Assembly: GCA_947311845.1 (NCBI GenBank)
Contig: CAMZMU010000013.1
Location: 677,027 to 741,026 of the forward strand
Origin: Poa pratensis
Lineage: Eukaryota > Streptophyta > Magnoliopsida > Poales > Poaceae
DNA: 64,000 bases
Direction of reading: 5' to 3'
The notes under the pieces were generated by a model. That model did not search any database. It worked only from the letters and a program-made list of their open reading frames with translations, and was not told the origin of the DNA. This document shows positions 24,760 to 36,593 of this stretch, piece after piece. Positions within the stretch are counted from its first letter, which is position 1. Each line of letters starts with the position of its first letter. The position numbers and the translations under genes were made by a program.

Positions 24760-26629
24760 AGGTATGACAAATGGAATCGTTTTACAAACCTTCCAACAAC
24801 ATAATTTCACCAAAAAAGACTTATCATACTTACCAGTTCTTATGCATTATGTCGCAGGATGGATATGACCTACTACTCTACCGAAAAATAAGTATTGTGC
24901 TTCAGGATTCTATTATTTTGCATAGTGGCCAGTCAGAATATATTTTTATATTAATTCCTTCAATTTGTCCGCCTTTCAGAAGAAACTTACATATAGAAAT
25001 TAGTAATATATAAAAGAGTGTACCCATGTGATTTTATACTCTATGCTTTTATTGCTCATAGATAGATATTCATGAACCAAAATCTAAACGATTACATATT
25101 TAAATGAATCAAAAAATAAACACCAACTCATTTTGTTACATATGTATGAGGGGTAGGGGCGGGGGGGCCTAACACTGCCGATGCCGGTCCCAAGCCCGGA
25201 AAAAAGTGGAGGGGGCATTAAAGAAGACTCGATGAAATTCTGTATTTCCTATTTCATTTACGACTTGCACTTTGCTCTTCTCTGTTATATTACTATATAT
25301 CCTCTGCTGCAGATTACTGACTGCAAGCAAATAATGGCTTCAAGTCGAACTGGTACCAATCCAACAACAAAAGGAACACAACAACTATAGATGTCTATGC
25401 TTAAAACATAAATGGCGCGCACTTTCGGCTGAACTTTCAGCCAATACCAACTGATAAGAGTATTTACACCCAAACATGATACAATGGGAAGGTATGTGAC
25501 CTTACCATAAAAAAAAATTGAATACTGCATCTATCCAGTCAAATATAAGACAGGAAAACACTAATATAACAATTTGGTATCTTCATATATCATACCAGCA
25601 AAGCTGCTAGCTGAACAAATAGTTTGACCTGGCATTATAAAATAAAATCAAGCTGAGAGGAAATCGTACCAATTTTTGGTCATGACCTCACAGAGTAAAA
25701 CCAACAACACACATCAGCGCGTTAATCTCCTCCAAGAACAGCTCTCGCAGTCTGCCGGCCGCACGGAACAAAACGCGAAAGGACGCAAGCTGCCTGGGCG
25801 CGCCCTCCGACGAATCGCACTTTCCTCCATAGCAGACCCAAAACTAAAGGTGTGAGCGAAGGAGAATAGCTAGAGCACCGGCGATTTGGTTTTCAGGGGA
25901 GGCGGCAGCTCACAGATTTAGTGAAGAGGCGTACAAAAGTATCTTCAATGGGGAACGATGAGGAGTGAGAGGACTCGGAGAAAGTATAACGCCTCAACTA
26001 GGCAAAAGGAGTGACAGCTGACCAGTACTAACGCTCACGAAGGTAAGATGACAGGAGAAAGTAACGCACTTTATTTTAATTCTTTAAGCAACTATTTTCA
26101 AACACGACTCTGCTGGCTATATAGAATATTACATCCTTCATTATAACTGTACATTCTGACGCTTAAATGAACAAATACTAAGCATATATTTGACCTTATA
26201 AATCGATGGAAACAAGAAGTGCAGAAAAAAAAGGTGGATACAGTGTTAGGAACAAATATTATTAACAACTCTAAGTCAAAAAAAAATGCTAAGATGAAAT
26301 TCATTTTATAGAAAAATAGAAAAAAATAAGTGCATACTTATTTCATAAATTAGGTACCAAAAAAATATCCTACTATGATTTAGTTGCATACGTAATTGAT
26401 TTCAAAAATCAATTAAGAAATGTAAAAAAATGTTAACGTCTTGCACGCGCATACTGGATTTTTTGTTTGAATGAGACTAAAACATTACTTCTTAGGATTC
26501 TGATTTTACATGTACTATCTATTAAAGTTATTAAGTCAAGATAATTTATATGTCATATAAAACTTAATATTTAATAACTTAAATAATATACCAAAACAAT
26601 ATTTGTATATTTAAAAAATCAAAGATCTT
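24760..26629 (+). other. Helitron 3' non-coding region
   Basis: No convincing gene. A GC-rich patch at about 25700-25960 stands out from the AT-rich surroundings and could be a captured fragment or leader. A short G-rich block lies at 25147-25215. I cannot assign either. Confidence 0.4.
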
Positions 26630-26660
26630 GCCCGCGCAATCGCGCGGGCCACTGTCCTAG
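26630..26660 (+). terminator. Helitron 3' terminal hairpin and CTAG end
   Basis: GCCCGCGC (26630-26637), loop AATC, and GCGCGGGC (26642-26649) form a perfect 8-bp stem. CACTGTCCTAG follows and then host T. In Helitrons this hairpin signals the end of strand transfer. Confidence 0.93.
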
Positions 26661-29036
26661 TTTATCAAATGCAAATACTACTGCTAGCAGTTCTTTTTCA
26701 GTTGTGGTGTAGTTGATCTGAGCTTCATCAAGTGTTTTGCTTGCATAATGAATCACATGGACAGCTTTCTCTTTTCTCTGGCCAAGCACTGATCCTACTG
26801 CAAAATCACTTGCATCACACATCAGCTCAAAAGGCAAATTCCAGTCAGGTGGCTGCACTATTGGAGCTGTAACCAAAGCTTCTTTTAGCTTGTTGAAAGC
26901 TTGCATACATGCTTCATCAAACACAAACTGCACATCATGATTTAGCAGGTGTGTTAGTGGTTTAGCAAGAAGAGAGAAATCCTTGATAAATCTTCTGTAA
27001 AAACCAGCATGACCCAAGAAACTCTGAATTCCTTTCACATTTTCAGGTGGAGGTAGCTTTGCAATCACATCTAATTTTGCTTTATCCACTTCTATCCCTC
27101 TGGCAGAAACCATGTGCCCAAGCACAATACCTTCAGTTACTAAAAAGTGGCACTTCTCCCAGTTAAGGATAAGGTTCTGCTCTGAACATCTGTGCAACAC
27201 TGCTGTCAAGTTCTTCAGGCAAGTAGCAAAATCTTTTCCATACACTGTGAAATCATCCATGAACACTTCCATGATTCTTTCAATGTAATCAGAGAATATT
27301 GACATCATACATCTCTGAAATGTGCCAGGTGCATTACACAGACCAAAAGGCAATCTCTTGTAAGCAAAAGTTCCATAAGGACAGGTGAAAGTTGTTTTTT
27401 CTTGGTCAGCTGGGTGTATTGGGATTTGGAGAAATCCAGAATATCCATCCAGGTAACAATAGAATTCTTGCCCTGCTAGTCTTTCCAGCATCTGATCCAT
27501 GAAAGGTAAAGGAAAATGGTCTTTCCTTGTTGCTTTGTTCAGTTTTCTGAAATCATTAACCATTCTCCAACCAGTGACAGGTCTTGTGGTAATCAACTTT
27601 CCTTCTTCATTTTCTACCACTGTGTAGCCTCCTTTCTTAGGCACAATGTGGATAGGACTCACCCACTCACAGTCAGAGATGGGGTAAATCATGCCTGCCT
27701 GAAGGAGCTTGAGAACTTCCTTTTTCACCACTTCTTGCATAGCAGGATTTAATCTTCTCTGCCCTTCTCTAGTAGGTTTACTTTCTTCTTCCAAGTGTAT
27801 CCTGTGTGAACAAACTTTCTCATCAATTCCCTTGATGTCATCAATTGAATATCCAATCACATTTTTATACAATCTCAACACTGACAACAAGCTTTGTTCC
27901 TGTTCACTGTCCAAAGCAGAGCTAATTATCACTGGATGAATTTTTTCTTTCTCTAGAAAGGAGTACTTCAGATGATCAGGTAATTCTTTTAACTCAACAA
28001 TGGAGTTGTGAGCTGGCTGAAGAATTTCACTCTGTACTTCCTCTGATCTTTCTTCACAAAGATTTATTGCACAAAGTTCCTGTAAATTTGTATTTTCTGC
28101 AGTAACAAATACTTGAACTTCAGGTTCTTCTGATTGCAATTCTTTTAAGGCATTGTGAACACTTCTGTCAACAACATCAATAGAATGGCATTGCTCCAGA
28201 ACATTGGGTAAGTGTGAAGCATGTCTCATGCTGAATTCTGCTTGTTCTGAGCCAAACTGCAACTTCAGTGTTCCACCTTTTACATCAATTATTGCTCCTG
28301 CTGTTGCCAAGAATGGCCTGCCTAGAATCATGGATTCTGAATTATCTTCCATTTCCAATACCACAAAATCAACTGGATAAGCGAAGTTTCCAACTTGGAC
28401 AGGCACATCTTCAAGAATTCCAGCTGGCTTCCTCAGTGTTCTGTCAGCTAACTGCAAAGTCATGGAAGTTGGCTTCAGAGCTCCTAGCTGCAAAACTTGA
28501 CTGACAACCAGAGGTAAAACACTCACTGATGAACCCAAATCACACAAAGCTGTGAATGTTCTTTTTCCAACAACACAAGGGATACTAAAACTTCCAGGAT
28601 CACCAAGCTTCTTGGGCATATAGTTCAAAATGATAGCACTGCAGTCCTCTGTCAGAGCAACAATTTCAGGATCTTCCAGACTTCTTTTCTTTGTAATCAG
28701 GTCCTTGAAGAATTTTGCATACAGAGGGATGTGAAGTACTGCATCAAGGATAGGAATGGTAATTTGAACTTCCTTCATGGTTTCCAAGAACTTGACATAT
28801 TGATTTTCTTCCTTGGTTTTCTCTAATCTCTCTGGAAATGGTACTTTCTGAGCAACAGTTCTCTGAACTGCAGGAACTGGATCTGCTACAGTGTTATCAG
28901 GTTTTTTCACTGCCTTTTCAACTGGTTTTTCCACTGGATTTGCTTGCTTTTCAGCTTCAACTGTTGGTTCAACTGGCTTTTCAGGATGTACTACAGTGTT
29001 TTCAGGTGCAAGAACTTGCTGAATTTGTACCCTTCT
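26661..29036 (-). pseudogene. Athila pol, piece 1: protease, reverse transcriptase and start of RNase H
   Basis: The frame is open from 28934 (first ATG) to the Helitron junction at 26661. Upstream of that ATG it continues to the TAG at 29037. In order it holds a protease with DLGSS (near 28535) in place of the usual DTG, as in Athila elements. The RT palm follows, with DGYSGF (near 27440) and the active-site FMDD (27252-27263), then the beginning of RNase H (CDASDF near 26810). RT copies the element RNA into DNA in the cytoplasmic particle. No stop or shift is seen. The TAG at 29037 separates it from the gag tail, which is in the same frame, so gag-pol was probably one frame and the stop came from CAG by C-to-T. 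Confidence 0.92.
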
Positions 29037-30539
29037 CTATGGAGCAACATAAGGCATCTTTGGAGGTGTTTTTAGCACTGGTTCAGTGTTAATTCCACTC
29101 CTAGTTGTGACTGCCTCAACTGTCTCAATGGTTGAAATGGCTCCACACTGTTTAGGATTTTTCTCTACTTGTGCAGGCAACTTGTTTTCAGGCTGAACCA
29201 CTTGGTTATTGGATATTCCAGCTGTAAGTGTCTGCATTGTCTTGAAAAACAATTCTGACTGCATCTTCATGGTTTCTTGCATTCCACTGAACATTTCTTT
29301 CTGCAATCTCATCATCTCACTGATTTCTGCTTGACTGTTGCTTGTGGAAGCATTTTGTTGAGCTTGTTGCTGTGTTGCTGTTGATGGTGCTGGTAATGCA
29401 TGTTTCCTTGAGGTCTGAAATTTTGTGGAGCTTGTTGAGCAAAATTCTGTTGATTTGCATTCTTGTAAGACAAATTGGGGTGGTTCCTCCAAGCAGGATT
29501 GTAGCTCTGAGAATAAACACCCTGATTCTGAGCATAATTCACTTCTGCCAATTGACTTTCAGGAGGAGCTAACAGAGAACACTCATGTGAAGCATGTCCT
29601 TCAATACCACATATCTGACAAGTCACTGAAACTTGATTCAAGGCACAATTGCCTTACCATTCTTTTCCTGCATGAGCTGAGCTAGTTGGGTTGTCAGGCT
29701 ATCAAGCTTAGCTTCTAAGGCATTTTGGCCACTGTTGGCCTGATGAATTGGATGAACAGCTCTTTCATTGGTCCAGGAAAAATTGTGTGAGGCCATACTC
29801 TCAATGAGCTCTGTAGCTTCATCTAGGGTCTTGTTCATAATACCTCCACCAGCTGCAGAATCAACAAATGCTCTAGTTTGCTCTGTCAGGCCCTTGTAAA
29901 AAGTCTGCAGAATTAACCACTGCTCCTGACCATGATTGGGACACATCCTGATCAGTCCTTGATATCTCTGCCAAGTATCATACAAGCTTTCACCTTCATA
30001 CTGCACAAACCTTGTAATCTTGTCTCTGCATTCAGCTGCCTTGGTTGGTGGGAAGTACCTTTCAAAGAAAGCTTGAACCAAATGCTCCCAAGTATCTCTG
30101 CAATGAGCTGGCAATGCATGAAACCAAATCTTTGCAGTGCCTGAAAGTGAAAATGGAAATAGCTGCATCCTAATTGCCTCAGGAGGTACACCATTGTGCT
30201 TCAGAGTATTGCAATATTCCAGAAAATTCCTAACATGCTCATGTGGACTTTCCAATGCACTGCCTTGAATGGGTTATGCTGCACCATGTTTATCAAAGCT
30301 GGCTTAATTTCCCAGTTGTTTGCCTGGATAGCAGGCATAGCAACATCTGCATTCGAAACTTGATCCTTGGGGATCCACAAATCTCTCAACTTTCTGTCAC
30401 CCATGTTGAAAACTGACTGTCTTTCCTCTGTTTCTTCTACTGAGGACACTGATGTTGCTCTTCTTCTTGCAAGGAAAGTTCTCTCTGGCTCTGGATCAAA
30501 TGGAGCAAGAGGAGAATCTTCAGAAGACTGCATCAACAT
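29037..30539 (-). pseudogene. Athila gag, broken by frameshifts
   Basis: Three minus-strand ORFs (30539-30201, 30255-29638, 29641-29312) and a fourth, 29492-29037, succeed one another in different frames. The second holds the gag core with FPFSLSGTAKIWF, typical of Ty3/gypsy capsid. The third has a zinc knuckle, C-x2-C-x4-H-x4-C (CQICGIEGHASHEC, near 29600). The fourth is Gln-rich and in frame with pol. At least three frame changes and one stop make a functional gag unlikely from this copy, in contrast to the open pol. Confidence 0.8.
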
Positions 30540-30754
30540 AAACCAAATACTGCAGAAAGGTGATCATGTTTCCTCTGCACACAAGCATAACCAAGAACTT
30601 TTATCAAGGGTTAGTGAACTAAATCCCCTAATAAAATTCTAGTTTCAGCTCACAGAGCATCAAACATCACAGACATCACAAATTCTGCTGAAAGTTCAAT
30701 AATTTAACTACACACCCTAGTCTACTGCACTACAAAGTTCCAAGCATAAGTCAA

Positions 30755-30772
30755 TCCCCGGCAACGGCGCCA
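30755..30772 (-). other. Athila primer-binding site, tRNA-Asp type
   Basis: On the minus strand it reads TGGCGCCGTTGCCGGGGA, three bases after the LTR end. The leader 30540-30754 between it and gag shows no gene. Confidence 0.92.
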
Positions 30773-30775
30773 ATT

Positions 30776-32731
30776 TGATCAAGGAAGAGTATTAGGGGGG
30801 TTTGTTTATCGTCTCCACAGGGATCAACAAAGTTATGCTGGTTCTAAGGGTTGGCAGAAGCTAGAACAAAAGTTTTCAGGTTTTTACTTCAGGACAGAAA
30901 AGGGGTTTGGAAAAGGGTTTTGGGGATTGTTTTCAGAAAGTAACTTGCAGCTACTTGGTTGTCAAGCAAGTATCTAGCAAGGATCTTAGCAAGTTTTAGA
31001 CAGGGAACAAGAGATTCTTCAACAACTTGCAGAGCTAGTCTTGCAAGCAAGAGGTTTTAGCAGGTTTAAGGCAGAAGCAAAATTTAAACACAAAGTTCAC
31101 TCTTTTCTGGGTTGTCAAGCCAGATCCAAGTAAGTTAACAAGCATAGAGGCTAGGGATGGAATTTCAACACACAAGTATGCAGGGACTAGCCTTACACAC
31201 AGAGATCAAATCACACAACAAGCAGAACATGCAAACATTCAGTAGAGGCAGAAAACTGTGTCACTCAATTCACTGCAATATCCAAACTTTTACAAGCTCT
31301 ACTTAAAGATGAATGATCTACTCAGTTCGACACAAGATTACACAGAAGAAAGGAGAGTTTCCTTGGCTGTAGCTCACTGAGATCTTGTCGAAGCAGGGGA
31401 AGCAGAGGTGAAGACAAGGGTGGAAGCAGAGTTGCAGAACTTGATCTTCAGGTCACCATGGCCTTGGGCTTCTTCTCCTGGACTCCTTGTTCATCTTGAT
31501 CTTGTTCTTGGACTTGTTCTTCTCGTTCTTGAGGAGTTCTTGCTGTTCTTGAAGTTCTTGGTGGTGGTTGGAGTAGGTGGCCGAAAAGGTGTTGTGGCTG
31601 TTGTGGATGGGATGGAGTGAGGTGGATGGATGGGTGATGATTGTGGATGTGGATGGATTGGTGCTGTGGTGGTGTGGTGGTTTTATACCCCTTTTTGCAT
31701 CTCTGAGGTGGAGTGGCACGAGGTGGAGGTGAGGAGGAAGTTTCTTCTTTCCAACTTTAGCTCACAGTGCACATGGGTTGTCTGCAACTTTATCACCTTT
31801 TTGCCTTTTTGGATTTCTTGACCTCCAAGATGATCTCTTCCGTCTCCTTTGGTTCAAACTTGTTTGAGTTGCTTCTTATCTTCTCTGGAACCTTTTGCTG
31901 CAACACTATTGCTTTGCTTCATCGAGTTTTGGAGAATATGAGTTAACTGACGGAAATTGCATTTCTGTCAGTTAACTGTTCACTGTCTGGCACAGAAGGG
32001 TTTTGATGTTTTGAATTGATTTCTTCTTCCTCTGCTTCTCCAATCTTGGACAAATATGTTCCTTTGAGCTTCCTTGAGATAGCCCATGATTGCATTTGGA
32101 CCTGAGCTTCCTCATATGTACTGAAATGGATTTGATTTCTCTGTCCAGTGCACTGTTCATCTTCTGGCAACAGGTGTTCTTGATGATTTATTTCTGGTTT
32201 TCGACTAGTTGATCATGTCCATCTTCTCTGCTGCATTGGATTCACATGAGTGGTGCTTCTTCTTCACATTTCCTCTGGTTCTGGTGAATATGGTGTGACT
32301 ATGCACACTGAACTGCAATTGGGATGAAAAGCACTGTAAAATGCATAGAAATGCAGTACTGGGAGCTAGGAAGTGGGGTTTTTGTGAGGTTTTAGTGCTC
32401 TGAATATGCATATAAATGATGGTGATCAGCCCGCACGGCCCCATGGTGTGGGCGCCACGTGGCTCCCCTCCGTGTCTCCTCTGGACTCCGTCTTCGTGTT
32501 GGAAAAATAGGAGGTTCTGTCCAAGTTTCGTCCAATTCTGAGAATATTTCCAGACTAGCTTTTCTGGAATACAAAAACAGCAGAAAACAGGAACTGGCAC
32601 TGTGGCATCTTGTTAATAGGTTAGTCCCAGAAAATGCATAAAAATGCTATCAAGTGTATATAAAACATGTAACAATTGGTATAATATCAACATGGAACAT
32701 CAGAAATTATAGATACGTTTGAGACGTATCA
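30776..32731 (-). repeat. 5' LTR of the Athila element, 1956 bp
   Basis: On the minus strand it starts TGATACGTCTC at 32731 and ends TTGATCA at 30776. The first ~230 bp align closely with the LTR of the gag-pol-less element at 824. A GTATAAAA promoter box lies at 31688-31681. The ORFs in the transcribed part (near 31453-31719) are low-complexity and not treated as genes. Confidence 0.9.
31681..31688 (-). promoter_or_regulatory. TATA box in Athila LTR
   Basis: GTATAAAA on the minus strand, with the leader and gag downstream in that direction. This is the likely start of the genomic RNA about 30 bases further left. Confidence 0.55.
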
Positions 32732-33237
32732 CCCCACCCGCGACCCTCGTAAGGCGACAAAATCAGGAAGTGATATCTGCACCAACCCCAAGCACCGAGG
32801 AATGACACCCAAGAAGAAGATCGTCAAGCTACCCAAGAAGAACAATGCCTCCAAGTCAACCCCAGATGCAACCTTCAGCATGAACCTTCAAAACCCCTTT
32901 TTTAAGGGGGGAAGACCTGCAAGAGGTATACAAGAACATGGTAATAATTAGTTCCTTGCGCGTTAGCCTTGTAGTATCTGGAAACAACCAACCAAGACTA
33001 TCCATCAGCGTCGATCGTCAAGTCAACCCCAGCATCAAGGATCTGAACTCAGCAAAGAAGTTTATCAACAAGGAAAGACCTCGCAACATCAATTTGTCAA
33101 GATCTCACATGGTGATTTCCCTGAAGAAGCAACGACCTCAGAAGTATAGCCAGCCCCAAAACTCGTGCCCCCGTACTCCCCGGTTACCCCACCTAACAAA
33201 TCTCGAGGATGATACTTATTTTTAAGGGGGGAGGATC
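32732..33237 (+). mobile_element. 3' internal tail of a plus-strand chromovirus, including polypurine tract
   Basis: This is sequence downstream of a pol gene with no intact frame. The priming tract AAGGGGGGAGGA (33224-33235) lies just before the LTR. A very similar TTTTTTAAGGGGGGAAG occurs at about 32894-32910. The rest of the element is expected to the left of the Athila insertion, outside the window. Confidence 0.7.
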
Positions 33238-36200
33238 TGTAACATCCCAAATTTTGGAACTAAGAAAAACCTAGTTTCACAAGACCCAAAATTCAGAGCC
33301 AACAAAAACTTTTTGAAATACTTCACTAATGATTGTGCTTTCCTTCCCATTGCTCTGTTTGAACTTGTGTGACTTGATGTTTAAGTTGCTTGACCAATAA
33401 ATATTAAACCCAGGAACTCAACCAAAGTAAAAATATACTAAACTTTGGTGATCATGTCATGACAAGGAAAAAAATATCCATGTATCTTCTCCACTCTTAT
33501 TTTGGCCAACTCCTTTTCAATGATGCTTTGGTTTTATTAACTACCCAGAAGCCTAGGATTCAAGAAAGAAAAGTATTTCCAAAGTTACATGTTTATAAAC
33601 TATGGAGATCTATGTAATATCTCCTACCTATTTTCAATCTTGCTAGATTTCAAAATATTCACAACTCTTATGTTAAAACCCTGATTTCACTTCTTTTAGA
33701 AATAATGCATGGGGTAAATATTAACCCATATGTTCCCTACTATCTAAGCCTTTTGAAAACTATAAGGTTTTGTGTTGAGGAGCTCTCAGTATCTTATTGT
33801 CATGTGTGATCACCATACCACTTAAACATATTAAGGGTTTTGGAGATTTGTTGATTGCTTTTGGTTTGTGTTTGATTGTCATCTCCCCAACTGTTTGAGT
33901 ATTCTGATGTGCTTAGGAGGTTGAATGGCTTGTTTGAATTTGGCTTGTTGAATGCTTTGACTTGTGTGACTTGCTTGTGTGTATTTTTATCTGAACCTAA
34001 GCAATGTGAGTTCACACTTGCAAATTCTTCATAGTTAGCAATTACTTGCGTGGGGAGAGCATAAAATTACTCTTATTATCTTTCTTAGGCTTGAAGCCTA
34101 TGTTTCCTTATCTATGAATCAAAAGCCTAATTTCAGTGTTTTACAAGAACTGATAAATATTTTCAAAGTAGGATTTTATTAAGAATCACTTTTGTGATCT
34201 ATATTATGTACTCTCTCACTTCACTCAAAACAACAAGTATCTTTGGTATTTGTATTTAACTATTTTCAAAAGAGGCTAGAAATGGTTATTAATTTATTTT
34301 GTGAACAAAAGTGTTTCCCAAAAGTTATGTGTTCCCAAAAAGATGGAGATCTATATACTATCTCCAACCTTGATATCTCCTTTGTATTTGTAGCTCTTAT
34401 TTTAAACTCATATTTTCATTTTTTTTAAAGTAATAAGAGTGGGAAATATACTACCCATATATTTTATCAACCCTTTTTAAAAGTATCAAATTATTGAACT
34501 AAGCTTGTTTCAACACCATACTTGGCATAATGATGCTTGATCACCATCCCACCACCCATCTGAATATTTGGAATTTGGTTGAAAACTTATAATGTTGCTT
34601 GTTTTGACTTATGATTGTGGCATTGTTATTTCTTTGTTTATTGTTTGCTTGGGTGAATAATTACACAAATATAATTGAACTTAAGTTGAAAACCCACTAA
34701 TCACAATTTGGAATGTGACTGAAATTTAAAACAAACTTCTCAAACTATTCAACAAATGGAAATTAAGATCATGAGTTAAAGGAATGATCTTAATAAATTA
34801 TTTTCCCAACCTAACTCTCTATTTCCTTCAAACAAATACTTTCTCTATGAAAATAAAAATTATGGGAAGTTAATATATTTGTCAAGGAAGTTCCAAGATT
34901 TCAAAACAATACCCCTCACCTGCTTTTGAAATACTAAATGAGTATCAAATTGGTTTTACCCAAAAATAACATATTTAAACCCTATGAACAAATGTGGTTC
35001 AAAACATTTTATTTTGCAACACCAATTTTTGTGGAGCTTCTACATGTTGTGGGGAGGCTACATTAATATTTTCAGAATTTTTGAAATAGTTTAAATGCCT
35101 CAATTAAATCCCTGAAGGCTACTGTTTTTTAAAAAAGGAATTAAAAGAAAAACAAAGAAATTGGAAGCAGGGGGTTTTCTGCAAAATTTGCATCAGCTTC
35201 CTGTAGCGACCGAGCTCGAGCTGCTCGGGCCACACTCGCTCACCGCCCATGCCGTCCGCCCGCCGCCGTACCGCTCGACGAGGATAAGAACGCCACGAAG
35301 CAGAGGCTGCTCTCTCTCACCTCAGATCTTTTCTCCACATCTCACCTGCTCCCTCTCCCTCTGCTCCTCTCCACGGCCCAAACCCTAGCCTTGGCTGCCG
35401 TCGCACATCACCGTCGATTGAGCCCGCTCTGTCCAGATCGAAGACCACCATCGTCATCGCCTCGTCGTCCTCTCCATCCTCGTCCAAGGAATCGACGCGG
35501 GAAGCAGTGAATCGAGCAGGGCATCTTCATCTTCTTCCGCTCCGGCCGCCACCTTGCCGGGAAGCTCGCGGGCTGCACAGACCACCATTCCCGCCATTCT
35601 TGTGTCTCTGTGCTCCTCTCATCGATACCTTGCTCACCCACCCCTTCTTCTGGTCCCAGGTTCACCGGAGTCGCCGTCGCCGTCCTCGCCCTGCTCCCTG
35701 CTCGACGCGCTCTGCCGTGCGTGTTCGGGAGGAAGAAGAAGGCCTCGTACCCATTCGTCTCGCGCGCGTGGGCCGCTGGCTGAGCCACCTTCTGCGCTGC
35801 TCGGCCGGATCTGGGCCAGATCTGGCCCGTTTCTCTTTTTTTCGGTGGATCTAATTGCTATTTTATTTCCTGTTTAATTTACAGTGTAGCTTTAATTCTT
35901 TTGTGGTAGATTTGTGCTAGAAAATTGAGTGCTTTAAATTTTGTAGTGCTCCTGTGTGTTTTCTTATGATTTTATGTGTTGCCTAGATCTAATCTTGTAA
36001 AAGATGTCTGTTTCACTAAATAATGGATATCTAGGTTTTACAAATCCAAATATTGCAAACCAAAATTTCCTGGATAGCCTGAAGTGATACCTTTCTAGAT
36101 CTGTTGGTCTTGCTTGCAAATGAAGTCTAAAACAGATAAACATGTGGTTATGTGTGGTTTTGCTTGTTTGGATTAATTACTTGTTATCATCTAGCTACGT

Positions 36201-36593
36201 GTGGTGATTGTGGTTAGGTGTTTATTTTTAGTTTAATTAGTATCTTTTATTTCTGTTGATGTAGGTTTATTAAATAAATTATTCTAAGCTTGTTATTAAG
36301 GCAGTTTTCCTTGAGGTATTGTTAGAGTAGATTTTAGTTTGTTGATTGATTAAATTAGGGCTATATTTTTGGTATGATTCCTTGTTTGTATACCACTTGT
36401 GGTTTGGTTGCTTATTGAGTGTTGTTTTATTTTCATGTTGCGACGCTAGATATAAACGCTACCGGAGTGATCTTTGGAAAGGATTTATTGAAAAAGAATC
36501 AGAGTTTATTTCTTTGGTCAGTGAGAAGAAGTCCAGGAACATTATGCTGAAATCAGGCAAGCTACTCTCTGAGCTTGCATCTATATACATCTA
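33238..36593 (+). repeat. Long LTR of chromovirus (Tekay/Del-like), 3' end not resolved
   Basis: It starts TGTAACATCCC right after a polypurine tract. Around 34860-35230 it shares long stretches with the solo LTR at 55909-59847: GTCAAGGAAGTTCCAAG, then an ATTTTATTTTGCAACACC-like block and GGGAGGCTACAT. Both then enter a GC-rich leader containing aaaccctag. This makes the two families relatives with very long LTRs. Segments near 33480-33790 and 34260-34490 look like an old internal duplication (both with atggagatctat). No LTR end was found before the Helitron at 36594. The ORFs in the GC-rich leader (35161-35877) are not genes. Confidence 0.7.

Larger units (their letters stand above)
12756..26660 (+). 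mobile_element. Complete autonomous-type Helitron, 13,905 bp, with RepHel and RPA genes
   Basis: It begins TCTATTATATATTAAAAG after host A and ends CCACTGTCCTAG before host T, with no target duplication. A perfect 8-bp stem and 4-base loop (26630-26649) lies 11 bases before the end. Between the ends are an RPA1-like gene (13996-17904) and a RepHel gene (19334-24759), both on the plus strand. This is the known gene set of autonomous plant Helitrons. It sits in the RNase H region of the Athila pol, and removing it restores an uninterrupted frame. The helicase/Rep core is undamaged, although upstream exons of both genes carry single-base frame breaks. Confidence 0.95.
1..32731 (-). mobile_element. 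Athila-lineage Ty3/gypsy retrotransposon, split by two insertions, 3' end outside window
   Basis: Read on the minus strand, the order is 5' LTR (32731-30776), primer-binding site, gag, protease, reverse transcriptase, RNase H and integrase, which is the Ty3/gypsy order. The tRNA-Asp-type primer site and the protease with DLGSS instead of DTG point to the Athila lineage. The body is split at 12755/26661 by a Helitron and at 823/11932 by a gag-pol-less LTR element. The 3' part, with any env-like region and the 3' LTR, lies left of base 1. Bases 1-90 follow the pol stop and show no gene. The bases beside the 5' LTR (32732-32736, cccca) are the presumed target duplication, which cannot be confirmed without the other end. 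Confidence 0.9.

Noticed and set aside
25147..25215. G-rich block with ggtcccaagcccgg, possibly organelle- or rRNA-derived
   Set aside because: Too short to identify by eye and without matching flanks.
35161..35877. Overlapping Pro/Arg/Ser-rich ORFs on both strands
   Set aside because: This is the GC-rich leader inside a long LTR. Similar ORFs arise in the related solo LTR at 58476-59377 in unrelated frames.
36346..36593. ORF ending just before the third Helitron, as a possible host gene exon
   Set aside because: No domain, and the position fits the distal part of a Tekay-type LTR or leader.
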